The notes under the pieces: generated by a model
Seen by the model: the letters and a program-made list of their open reading frames with translations, nothing else
What the model was told of the DNA's origin: nothing
Database searches by the model: none
Shown: piece after piece, positions 1-6,224 of the stretch
Layout: each line of letters begins with the position of its first letter
Position numbering within the stretch: position 1 is the stretch's first letter
Translations under genes and position numbers: made by a program
Origin: Bradyrhizobiaceae bacterium
Lineage (GTDB): Bacteria; Pseudomonadota; Alphaproteobacteria; Rhizobiales; Xanthobacteraceae
Direction of reading: 5' to 3'
Length of the DNA: 9,908 nucleotides
Assembly: GCA_016793685.1 (NCBI GenBank)
Contig: JAEULX010000185.1
Location: 1 to 9,908, forward strand

Positions 1-266
1 AGAAACATGCTGCCCGCGCCGGGCGCGATCGGATCGACCAAAGCCCACAGCGCGGTCATGACCGGCGACTGCCAGTCGCCGACCTTACCCTCGGTGATCG
101 CCTTGTACACGTAGAGGGCGTCGTAGGTCATGACGCCCGGATAGAAGACGTACAGCGCCAGCGCGAAGCCGCAACCCGCGATCGCCGCGACCGCTAGGGC
201 GGGCCACCACGCGGCGCGTTCCGGCGGTCCGGTGAAGCGGTGCGGGGCAGAATGCGAGATTGTCAC
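1..266 (-). CDS. N-terminal fragment of a multi-pass membrane protein, possibly glycosyltransferase-like
   Basis: Partial gene: the first 88 codons are present and the rest lies beyond the left edge. The GTG start (266-264) overlaps the stop of the preceding methyltransferase gene in a GTGA arrangement, so the two are probably translationally coupled. A GGAG Shine-Dalgarno (276-273) sits 6 nt upstream of the start. The protein has a short polar N-terminus, then one clear hydrophobic segment at about residues 20-43, followed by a loop with YPGVMTYDALY and WQSPVMTALW. A TM segment followed by an acidic, aromatic-rich first loop recalls the start of large polytopic C-type glycosyltransferases (PMT/ArnT-like), but this is only a resemblance and no catalytic motif is visible. 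Being downstream of opgH and an FkbM methyltransferase suggests a role in envelope glycans (inference). It could also be a membrane protein of unknown family. Confidence 0.7.
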   Translation of the reverse strand, partial: MTISHSAPHRFTGPPERAAWWPALAVAAIAGCGFALALYVFYPGVMTYDALYVYKAITEGKVGDWQSPVMTALWALVDPIAPGAGSMF

Positions 267-1051
267 TCCCCTCTCCGTCCCTCCCCCTCGAGGATGGAGG
301 GAGCAGTCGACATCGCAGCATACACGTCCCCGGAATTCGCGTCGTGCGGCAGGCCGGCGAGCCAGCACCGCATCTCCTCCGCCGAGAGCCAGCGTTCGTG
401 CGCGAAGACATGCGTCTCGCCGAGCGATGCGGCGAACCGCGCATATCCGAGCGCGATGCAGCGGTCGAGCGCCGCAAGCGCCACGTCGCGCTGGATGGTG
501 GTGAATTCGAACGACAGCGCCGGGAGCGCGCGCCCAAGACCCGCAAGCGCTTCCGCCTCGAATCCCTCCACGTCGATCTTGGCGAAAGCAGGCGCGCCGT
601 GCCGCGCGATCAATGCATCGAGCGTGCTCATCGGCACGCGGATGCGATCGTTCCAGCGCTGCCCCTCCCAGCCCTTGGCGCCGTCGGCGGCGGCGACGAA
701 GGCGCGCGAGGCAGTCGAAACCGTCGGGTTGTCGCGGTTGATCAGCAGGTCGACGAAACCTTCCGCGCGGCCCACCGCGCTCGGCTCGATCGCCACCGCC
801 CGGTCGCGCCCGTAGATGAGGCGCAGCATCGCAACCAGCGCCGGCTGCGGCTCGACGGCGACGACCCGCGCGCCGATCCGGCGGAAGACGCCGACGCGGT
901 CGCCCACATGTGCTCCGATGTCGAAGACGAGATCGCCCTTACGCACAAAGCGGCGGTACAGACGCTCGAGGCCGTCGCGATGGCCGCGATCGCCGTAGTA
1001 GATGCGCAGCGATTTCAGGACGCCTCTTATGGACCGCAAGCCTTCGAGCAT
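263..1051 (-). CDS. FkbM-family SAM-dependent methyltransferase
   Basis: A 262-residue cytosolic protein. The SAM-binding motif I is LVFDIGAHVGDR (residues 41-52), the acidic end of the second strand is VAVEP (64-68), and the FkbM signature KIDVEGFE is at 158-165. This combination defines the FkbM family, typically O-methyltransferases acting on sugars or natural products; the substrate is not readable here. The ATG at 1051 is preferred because it gives the normal FkbM lead-in and only a 25-bp overlap with the end of opgH; the ribosome binding site is weak, consistent with coupling to opgH. The last 13 or so codons (reading PSILEGEGRRGE) are encoded by a low-complexity purine/pyrimidine palindromic stretch and look like a repeat-derived tail. 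The operon position suggests methylation of a glucan or envelope sugar, an inference from position only. Confidence 0.88.
   Translation of the reverse strand: MLEGLRSIRGVLKSLRIYYGDRGHRDGLERLYRRFVRKGDLVFDIGAHVGDRVGVFRRIGARVVAVEPQPALVAMLRLIYGRDRAVAIEPSAVGRAEGFVDLLINRDNPTVSTASRAFVAAADGAKGWEGQRWNDRIRVPMSTLDALIARHGAPAFAKIDVEGFEAEALAGLGRALPALSFEFTTIQRDVALAALDRCIALGYARFAASLGETHVFAHERWLSAEEMRCWLAGLPHDANSGDVYAAMSTAPSILEGEGRRGE
278..302. repeat. Short purine/pyrimidine inverted repeat inside the fkbM-like 3' end
   Basis: TCCCTCC (278-284) is a perfect inverted match of GGAGGGA (296-302), with an 11-base loop that holds the palindrome CCTCGAGG (286-293). The surrounding C/T-rich strand resembles the abundant short intergenic palindromes of GC-rich proteobacteria. 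It encodes the C-terminal residues of the methyltransferase, and the adjoining purine run supplies the GGAG ribosome binding site of the following gene. Confidence 0.5.
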
Positions 1052-2862
1052 TCCGACAACCGCGCCTTCGGCGGCGATGAGCCCGCGTCCGCCTCGAGCG
1101 CCGGCAGGGCGATCGCCCGAAGGATCGGCGGAGGCGCGATTTCTTCCGGCAGCCGCCCGAGCCCGAAGCGCATCAGCAAGCGCCCGAACTCGCGCCGGGA
1201 GGTCGCGACGGCGAACGGCACAGCAAGCGCCAATCCGCTCGCGATGATCAATACGTAAGGAAGCGTCGCCGGTTGCGCGAACGCCAAAATAATAATCGCG
1301 CCCCCGCCGAGCACGGTCTGCGGCCAAAGCCACCGCAGCGCAAGCAAGGCCCCCACACGGTGATCTTCCCGCCGTTGGCCGCCCCATCCGGCTTTGCGCT
1401 CGAACAGCAGGCCGACGATAAAGATCGTATGCGTGAGCCACATGACCGGCGCCAGCAGCAGATTGAAGCATAGCGCGGCAGCAACGCTCGCAAGGAACCG
1501 CGCCGGGCCGCCGAAAAAGCGGCGCAGCCGCGGATGCGTCAGCACGTCGATCGCGGTCGCGATCGGCGGCGCAAACCACATCGCCAGCACGGACCACATC
1601 AGCAGGTGGCCGGGTCCGGAATTCACCAATGCGCCGGGGTTGGCGGCGAACGCGATCGCCAGCACGCCGACCGCAAAGAAGGCGATCCACGCGGCCGAAT
1701 TGACGAACATCAGAATCGCGAAGGCGAGCTGATAGCGGCTGACGAAGTGCAGGCCGGGCAGATTGAGGAAGCTCAGATACTGCATATTGCCCTGGCACCA
1801 GCGCAGATCGCGCCGGATGAATTCGATCAGGTTCGGCGGATTTTCCTCGAAGCCGAGGTCTTCTTCGGGCCACACGCGCACTTCGTATTTGGCCCGCCGC
1901 ATCAGCACCGCCTCGATCTGGTCGTGGCTCAGGATGTGGCCGGCGAGCGGGCCGCCGTCCGACAGCGCCGACAGTTCGCAGTGCGCAATGAACGGTTTGA
2001 GCCGCAGCACCGCGTTGTGCCCCCAATAGGGACCGCAATCGCCCTGCCACCACGCGCTGCCGATCGTGTGGGAGCGCATCCCGAGCCGCATGCCGAACTG
2101 GAACAGGCGGGTGAAGCCGCTGGTCGATGGCAGTCCGATCACCAGCCCTTGCAGAATGCCGATCTTGGGATCGGCGGCGATCAAGCGAACCATCCGCAGC
2201 ACCGCGCCCGCGGGCATGACGCTGTCGGCATCGAGCGTCACCGCGAAATCGTGCCGGTCGCCCCAGCGGGCGCAGAAATCCGCGATATTGCCCGCCTTGT
2301 AGCCCTCATTGGTGGCGCGGCGGCGATAGGTGACGGCGATGCGGCCGCGCCAGTCGGCGGCGAGTTTGTGAAACTGCCGCTCCTCGTCCGCGGCAATCGC
2401 CGGATCGCTGGTGTCGCTCAGGAGATAGAGGTGGAAGCGGTCGCCCGCGCCCGACTCGGCAAGGCCCGTCAGCAAAGGCTCGATGTTGCGCAGAGCGGTG
2501 GCCGGCTGTTCGTTGCGGATGCAAAGGAGGATCGCCGTCGATGCGGTGATCGGTTCGTCGCCGCGCACCCGCTCGACCGCCGGCAACACCAGCGCGATTG
2601 GATTTTCGGCAAGCCGCATGACCAGCAGGCCGATCACCGCGTTCCAGAAGCCGATCACCGTCCATGGGAGGGTGACGGCAAACAGCGCAATCAGCACAAT
2701 ATCGAGAACGCCGAGGCCGCCCGGCGCGAGCGTACGCGCCATCAGCCAGATCATCCCTGCCATGGTCAAAAGGGCGAGCGCCGCAAATACAAGCCGCCGG
2801 CGTCCGATCGACACAACCGGAACCGCCGCCGCGATGGGTGCCGCGGTCACGCCTGCGGTCAT
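1027..2862 (-). CDS. opgH: Glucans biosynthesis glucosyltransferase H (OpgH/MdoH family)
   Basis: A 611-residue inner-membrane GT2 enzyme that polymerises the beta-glucan backbone of osmoregulated periplasmic glucans from UDP-glucose. Two TM segments lie near residues 22-42 and 52-82. The cytosolic catalytic domain follows, with LLSD (147-150), the GT2 LDADS motif (210-214), SHD (312-314) and the RRDLRWCQGN acceptor/processivity motif (350-359). Several more TM segments lie at about 378-408, 418-445, 455-487 and 515-553. It is shorter than E. coli OpgH (about 850 residues), lacking the long N-terminal regulatory extension. The ATG at 2862 is chosen because AGGA lies 9 nt upstream; a longer GTG frame from 2943 would run through the candidate promoter. 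No opgG is adjacent: upstream is a divergent gene, and downstream is an overlapping FkbM methyltransferase gene, which is unusual for this family. Confidence 0.93.
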   Translation of the reverse strand: MTAGVTAAPIAAAVPVVSIGRRRLVFAALALLTMAGMIWLMARTLAPGGLGVLDIVLIALFAVTLPWTVIGFWNAVIGLLVMRLAENPIALVLPAVERVRGDEPITASTAILLCIRNEQPATALRNIEPLLTGLAESGAGDRFHLYLLSDTSDPAIAADEERQFHKLAADWRGRIAVTYRRRATNEGYKAGNIADFCARWGDRHDFAVTLDADSVMPAGAVLRMVRLIAADPKIGILQGLVIGLPSTSGFTRLFQFGMRLGMRSHTIGSAWWQGDCGPYWGHNAVLRLKPFIAHCELSALSDGGPLAGHILSHDQIEAVLMRRAKYEVRVWPEEDLGFEENPPNLIEFIRRDLRWCQGNMQYLSFLNLPGLHFVSRYQLAFAILMFVNSAAWIAFFAVGVLAIAFAANPGALVNSGPGHLLMWSVLAMWFAPPIATAIDVLTHPRLRRFFGGPARFLASVAAALCFNLLLAPVMWLTHTIFIVGLLFERKAGWGGQRREDHRVGALLALRWLWPQTVLGGGAIIILAFAQPATLPYVLIIASGLALAVPFAVATSRREFGRLLMRFGLGRLPEEIAPPPILRAIALPALEADAGSSPPKARLSECSKACGP

Positions 2863-2913
2863 GTCGGGAATTCCTGCCCTCTTTCGGATGCACGCGATAT
2901 GCTGCGGAGAGGC

Positions 2914-2943
2914 GGTATAGCCAGGAATCTGTTGACACACCAA
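2914..2943 (-). promoter_or_regulatory. Candidate sigma70-type promoter for opgH
   Basis: On the minus strand TTGGTG (2943-2938) and TATACC (2919-2914) are separated by 18 bases, about 50 bases before the opgH ATG. The match is moderate and comes from reading by eye. The 95-base spacer 2863-2957 is the only place where promoters for opgH and the divergent dehydrogenase operon could lie outside coding sequence. Confidence 0.35.
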
Positions 2944-2957
2944 TAAAGGATTTGCGA

Positions 2958-3965
2958 GTGGCGCGCGATCACGGCGACGGCAGGGCCGCAGCCCTGTGGT
3001 ACATCTCGCCAGGCAAGGCGGAACTCCGAGCCGAGCCGGAGGCGAGACCCGGAGCGGCGGACGTCGTCATCCGCGCGCTCCACAGCGCGCTCAGCCGTGG
3101 CACCGAGCGCCTGGTCTTCACCGGCAGCGTGCCGGAAACCGAATTCGAGCGCATGCGCTGCCCCTTCATGGCGGGGGCGTTCCCCTTCCCGGTCAAGTAC
3201 GGCTACGCAATGGTCGGCGAGGTCGCGGCGGGCCGGGAAGACCTGCGCGGGCGCACCGTCTTCGCACTCCATCCGCATCAGACGGAATTCGCGCTTCCCG
3301 CCGACGCCGTTGTGATCGTCCCGGATCGGGTTCCGGCGCGCCGCGCGGTTCTCGCCGCAAACATGGAAACCGCGCTCAACGCGGTGTGGGATGCAGCCCC
3401 CGGTCCCGCCGACCGTATCGCCGTCGTCGGCGGCGGCGTGGTCGGCCTGCTGGTCGCCTGGCTGTGCGGCGCCCTGCCCCGCGCCGAGGTCACGGTCGTC
3501 GACATCGATCCCGCCCGCGCCGAGCCGGCTAGCCGTCTTGGGGTAGGCTTTGCATTGCCGGACGGCGCGCCGCGCGACTGCGACCTCGTCGTCCATGCGA
3601 GCGGCAATGGGGCGGGCCTCACCACCGCACTCCAGCTCGCAGGCGACGAAGCGACCATTCTGGAGTTGAGCTGGTACGGGCGCTCCGAGGTCACGGCGCC
3701 GTTCGGCGCAGCTTTCCACAGCCGGCGGCTGCGGCTCATTTCAAGCCAGGTGGGACGCGTCGCCCCATCGCACCGTACGCGCTGGACGCCCCCCCGCAGG
3801 CTAGCCGCCGCGCTCGACCTTCTCGCCGATCCGCGCCTCGACGTGCTGCTCGCCCCTGCGCTGCCGCTGGCCGACCTGCCGGGCAGATTATCGCAAATTT
3901 TCTCGCCCAAGAGCCGCGCCTTGTGCCAAGTGATCGACTATCCCGCGTCGCGCCAACCGTCCTGA
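2958..3965 (+). CDS. MDR-superfamily (zinc-alcohol-dehydrogenase-like) oxidoreductase
   Basis: A 335-residue two-domain medium-chain dehydrogenase/reductase. The GroES-like N-terminal half carries LSRGTE (45-50), FPFPVKYGYAMVGEV (75-89) and LHPHQTEF (104-111). The nucleotide-binding half has AVVGGGVVGLL (155-165), and D182 at the end of the second strand favours NAD(H) over NADP(H). ELSWYG (236-241) and SSQVG (262-266) mark a subgroup often annotated as zinc-binding alcohol dehydrogenase. The Cys that normally binds catalytic zinc is absent: that position is the Ser/Arg-rich segment before GTE, so classical zinc catalysis is doubtful. The GTG at 2958 is chosen because AGGA lies 7 nt upstream; a longer frame from 2838 runs into opgH. 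It is first in a four-gene plus-strand operon and its stop is 11 bases before the next GTG. It probably reduces or oxidises the pathway intermediate (inference). Confidence 0.85.
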   Translation: MARDHGDGRAAALWYISPGKAELRAEPEARPGAADVVIRALHSALSRGTERLVFTGSVPETEFERMRCPFMAGAFPFPVKYGYAMVGEVAAGREDLRGRTVFALHPHQTEFALPADAVVIVPDRVPARRAVLAANMETALNAVWDAAPGPADRIAVVGGGVVGLLVAWLCGALPRAEVTVVDIDPARAEPASRLGVGFALPDGAPRDCDLVVHASGNGAGLTTALQLAGDEATILELSWYGRSEVTAPFGAAFHSRRLRLISSQVGRVAPSHRTRWTPPRRLAAALDLLADPRLDVLLAPALPLADLPGRLSQIFSPKSRALCQVIDYPASRQPS

Positions 3966-3976
3966 GCGAGGACCTC

Positions 3977-4378
3977 GTGTTCGCCGTCGAAGTCCGCCAT
4001 CACATCATGATCGCCCATTCGTTTCGCGGCGAGGTGTTCGGTCCCGCGCAGCGGCTGCACGGGGCGACCTTCGTCATCGACGCCGCGTTCATGGCGGAGC
4101 GGCTCGATGCGAACGGAATCGTGGTCGATATCGGCCGCGCGCATGACGCGCTCAAAGCCGTCCTCGCGCCGCTCGACTACCGCAATCTCGACGATGCGCC
4201 CGACTTCACCGGCGTCAATACGACGACCGAATTCCTCGCCCGGCATGTGTTCGATCGCATGGCCGAGGCGGCGCGGACCGGGGCGCTCGGGCGCGACGGG
4301 CGCGAGCTCGCGGCAATCCGCATCACTGTCTCCGAATCCCATCTCGCCCGCGCCTGGTACGAGGCGGCGCTGTGGTGA
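3977..4378 (+). CDS. QueD/6-pyruvoyltetrahydropterin-synthase-like protein with altered active site
   Basis: A 133-residue protein of T-fold (PTPS/QueD) size and layout: IMIAHSF (10-16), RLHGATF (26-32), GIVVDIGRAHDALK (47-60), LDYRNLDD (66-73), NTTTEFLA (81-88) and SESHLARAWYE (119-129). Canonical members turn dihydroneopterin triphosphate into 6-pyruvoyl- or 6-carboxy-tetrahydropterin with a three-His zinc site and a Cys/Asp/His triad. Here two zinc-ligand His remain (H14, H28), but the third is A30 (HGA instead of HGH). The catalytic Cys position is A24, and the His of LDHxNL is Y68 beside retained D67. E120 and the TTTE substrate-binding stretch are kept. The family fold is therefore clear but standard catalysis is unlikely; it may bind a pterin or catalyse another step. 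GTG 3977 is preferred, with GAGG 5 nt upstream; ATG 3923 would add 18 residues absent from typical family members. Confidence 0.85.
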   Translation: MFAVEVRHHIMIAHSFRGEVFGPAQRLHGATFVIDAAFMAERLDANGIVVDIGRAHDALKAVLAPLDYRNLDDAPDFTGVNTTTEFLARHVFDRMAEAARTGALGRDGRELAAIRITVSESHLARAWYEAALW

Positions 4379-5424
4379 GGCAGGTTGCGTTCGCGGTGCC
4401 GGGTCATCTCGATACCCCGACCGGCGGCTATGCCTACGACCGGCGGATCATCGCCGAGCTTGTTCGGCTCGGCGTTGCGGTCGGCGTCACCAATCTCGGC
4501 GAGGGTTTTCCCTGGCCCGATCGCGAAACGAGAACGGCGGCGCTCGCAGCGCTCGAGCGCGTCGCGCCGGGATCGCCGGTCATCATCGACGGACTCGCCT
4601 ATGGCGCGCTGCCGGAGCTGGCAGGCGATTATTGCCGGTCCCGGACGGTGATCGCGCTCGTCCACCACCCGCTGGCGCTGGAAACCGGCCTCTCGACCGA
4701 AGCCGCCGCCCGCCTGCTGGCGAGCGAACGGGCTGCGCTCGCCGGCGCCCGCCACATCATCGTAACCAGCGGAGCGACGGCGCGCATCCTCGTCGCCGAC
4801 TATCACGTGCCGCCCGGCCGCATTGCGGTCGCCCCGCCCGGCAGCGATCGCGTGGCGCGAGCGCGGGGCAACGCCGCGGGCCCTCTTGCGCTGCTGTCGG
4901 TCGGCGCGCTGGTTCCGCGCAAAGGCCATGATGTCCTGGTCGCCGCGCTCGCGAGGGTCGCCGATCTCGATTGGCGGCTCACCATCGTCGGACCGCGCGA
5001 CCGCGATCCGGCGACGGCGCAGCGATTGGAGGCTGAGATCGCCGCGCTTGGCCTCGCCGAGCGGATCACCCTTGCCGGAGCGGTCACCCCCGACCGCCTC
5101 GCCGAATATTACGCGGCGGCAGACGCATTCGTTCTCGCCTCGCGCTTCGAGGGATACGGCATGGCTTTCGCGGAAGCGGCGAGTTGCGGCCTGCCGATGA
5201 TCGGCACCACCGGCGGCGCGATCCCCGATACGATCCGGCCCGGAGCGGGCCTGCTCGTGCCGCCCGACGATATCGACGCGCTCGCGACCGCTTTGCGCCG
5301 GCTGATCGGCGACCGCGCGCTGCGCCAGCATCTGGCCGAGGCGGCGTTCGCCGCCGCCGACCGGCTTCCCACCTGGAAGAGTTCGGCGGAAATCATCGCC
5401 GCAACGATCGAGGCCATCACGTGA
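4372..5424 (+). CDS. GT4-family glycosyltransferase (GT-B fold)
   Basis: A 350-residue cytosolic retaining glycosyltransferase. The N-terminal Rossmann half starts with VAFAVPGHLDTPTGGYAYDRR (from residue 5), including the Gly-rich acceptor loop. The C-terminal half has LLSVGALVPRKGHD (174-187, K184 near the donor phosphate), WRLTIVGP (201-208), ADAFVLASRFEGYGMAFAEA (250-269) and the E-x7-E pair (E260 and E268). These are hallmark GT4 features; the usual donor is a nucleotide sugar, and the acceptor is unknown. The frame opens at GTG 4372 or, three bases on, GTG 4375; both overlap the stop of the QueD-like gene, so they are coupled, and GAGG at 4361 fits 4372. A UDP-glucose:tetrahydrobiopterin glucosyltransferase of cyanobacteria belongs to a similar fold class, so glycosylation of a pterin-like acceptor is one reading. 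A small-molecule or lipid acceptor is equally open. Confidence 0.9.
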   Translation: MVRQVAFAVPGHLDTPTGGYAYDRRIIAELVRLGVAVGVTNLGEGFPWPDRETRTAALAALERVAPGSPVIIDGLAYGALPELAGDYCRSRTVIALVHHPLALETGLSTEAAARLLASERAALAGARHIIVTSGATARILVADYHVPPGRIAVAPPGSDRVARARGNAAGPLALLSVGALVPRKGHDVLVAALARVADLDWRLTIVGPRDRDPATAQRLEAEIAALGLAERITLAGAVTPDRLAEYYAAADAFVLASRFEGYGMAFAEAASCGLPMIGTTGGAIPDTIRPGAGLLVPPDDIDALATALRRLIGDRALRQHLAEAAFAAADRLPTWKSSAEIIAATIEAIT

Positions 5425-6224
5425 GCGGCTTCTCCATCGAATGGCTCACCCGCCGCGAGCCCTACGACCGGCGGGCGCGCAACACCGCGGTGCTCGCCGC
5501 CGTCGCCCGGTCGGTCGCCACGTACCCGTCGGCGCGGGTTGTCGACATTGCCTGCGGAACCGGAGCGACGCTGCGGGCCATGTCGGGCGTGCTGCCCCAG
5601 CGCCAGAGCTGGCTTCTCGTCGACAATGATCTGAGCCTGCTTGCGCGGGCGCAGCCCGCCCCAAACGCGGACGTTACGGTTCGCACCACCCCGCTCGATC
5701 TTGTCCACGATCTCGAAACCGCCCTCGACGGCCCCGTCGATCTGGTCACGGCCTCGGCCTTTCTCGATCTCGTTTCGGCCGAATGGATCGAACGGCTCGT
5801 CACCGAGATCGCCGTGCGCAAGCTGCGCTTCTATGCCGCGCTGACGTATGACGGGCGCGTGGGGTTCGAACCGGCCGATCCCTCGGACGCGGCGATCGTC
5901 GCCGCGTTCCATCGCCATCAACGCACGGACAAGGGCTTTGGGCCGGCGCTCGGCCCGGCGGCGGCGGCGACCGCGATCGGGCTGTTTGAACGGGTCGGCT
6001 ACACCGTCGAACAGGGCGCGTCGGACTGGATCCTGGGGCCGGCCGACGATCTGCAGATGGAGAAGGTGGCAGGTTTCGCCGCCGCGGCAGCGGAAATCGG
6101 CGGCGTTGCGATCAGCGCCATCGACGGCTGGGCGGCGCGCCGCAAGAGCCTGCTCGCGGCGAACAGCTCCCACCTCCGGGTCGGCCACATCGATTTCTTC
6201 GCCTACCCCACCGGGCGACGCTGA
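5421..6224 (+). CDS. Class I SAM-dependent methyltransferase
   Basis: A 267-residue cytosolic protein with the Rossmann methyltransferase core: motif I VVDIACGTGA (40-49), an acidic residue at the end of strand 2 in LLVDND, and a motif IV-like VDLVTASAFLDLVS segment. The later part is poorly conserved, so the substrate cannot be read; O- or N-methylation of the glycosylated product is the contextual guess. GTG 5421 overlaps the glycosyltransferase stop by 4 bases (GTGA), and the longer frame from 5184 lies wholly inside the glycosyltransferase, so the short start is chosen. It is the last gene of the plus-strand operon, and its 3' end overlaps the convergent RibD-type gene by 22 bases. No terminator hairpin is visible at that junction. 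Confidence 0.85.
   Translation: MSGFSIEWLTRREPYDRRARNTAVLAAVARSVATYPSARVVDIACGTGATLRAMSGVLPQRQSWLLVDNDLSLLARAQPAPNADVTVRTTPLDLVHDLETALDGPVDLVTASAFLDLVSAEWIERLVTEIAVRKLRFYAALTYDGRVGFEPADPSDAAIVAAFHRHQRTDKGFGPALGPAAAATAIGLFERVGYTVEQGASDWILGPADDLQMEKVAGFAAAAAEIGGVAISAIDGWAARRKSLLAANSSHLRVGHIDFFAYPTGRR

Noticed and set aside
260..1258. 332-codon open frame on the plus strand opposite the FkbM gene
   Set aside because: Antisense shadow: Arg/Ala-rich with no recognisable motif, while the minus strand shows clear FkbM motifs.
1049..2053. Long N-terminal extension of the FkbM frame up to 2053
   Set aside because: The added residues are the out-of-frame reading of opgH and show no fold; the family length fits the start at 1051.
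2932..2937. TTGACA as a -35 element for the dehydrogenase operon
   Set aside because: It lies only 20 bases before the GTG start, and the -10 would fall on the start codon, so it cannot drive a transcript with the chosen ribosome binding site.
1534..2946. 470-codon open frame on the plus strand opposite opgH
   Set aside because: It is antisense to a well-supported opgH, is rich in His/Arg/Gln with no domain or membrane pattern, and is explained by high GC at third codon positions.
4177..5331. 384-codon minus-strand frame opposite the glycosyltransferase, and a similar one at 5109-6188
   Set aside because: Both are antisense to genes with clear motifs and consist of Arg/Asp/Gly-rich shadow sequence.
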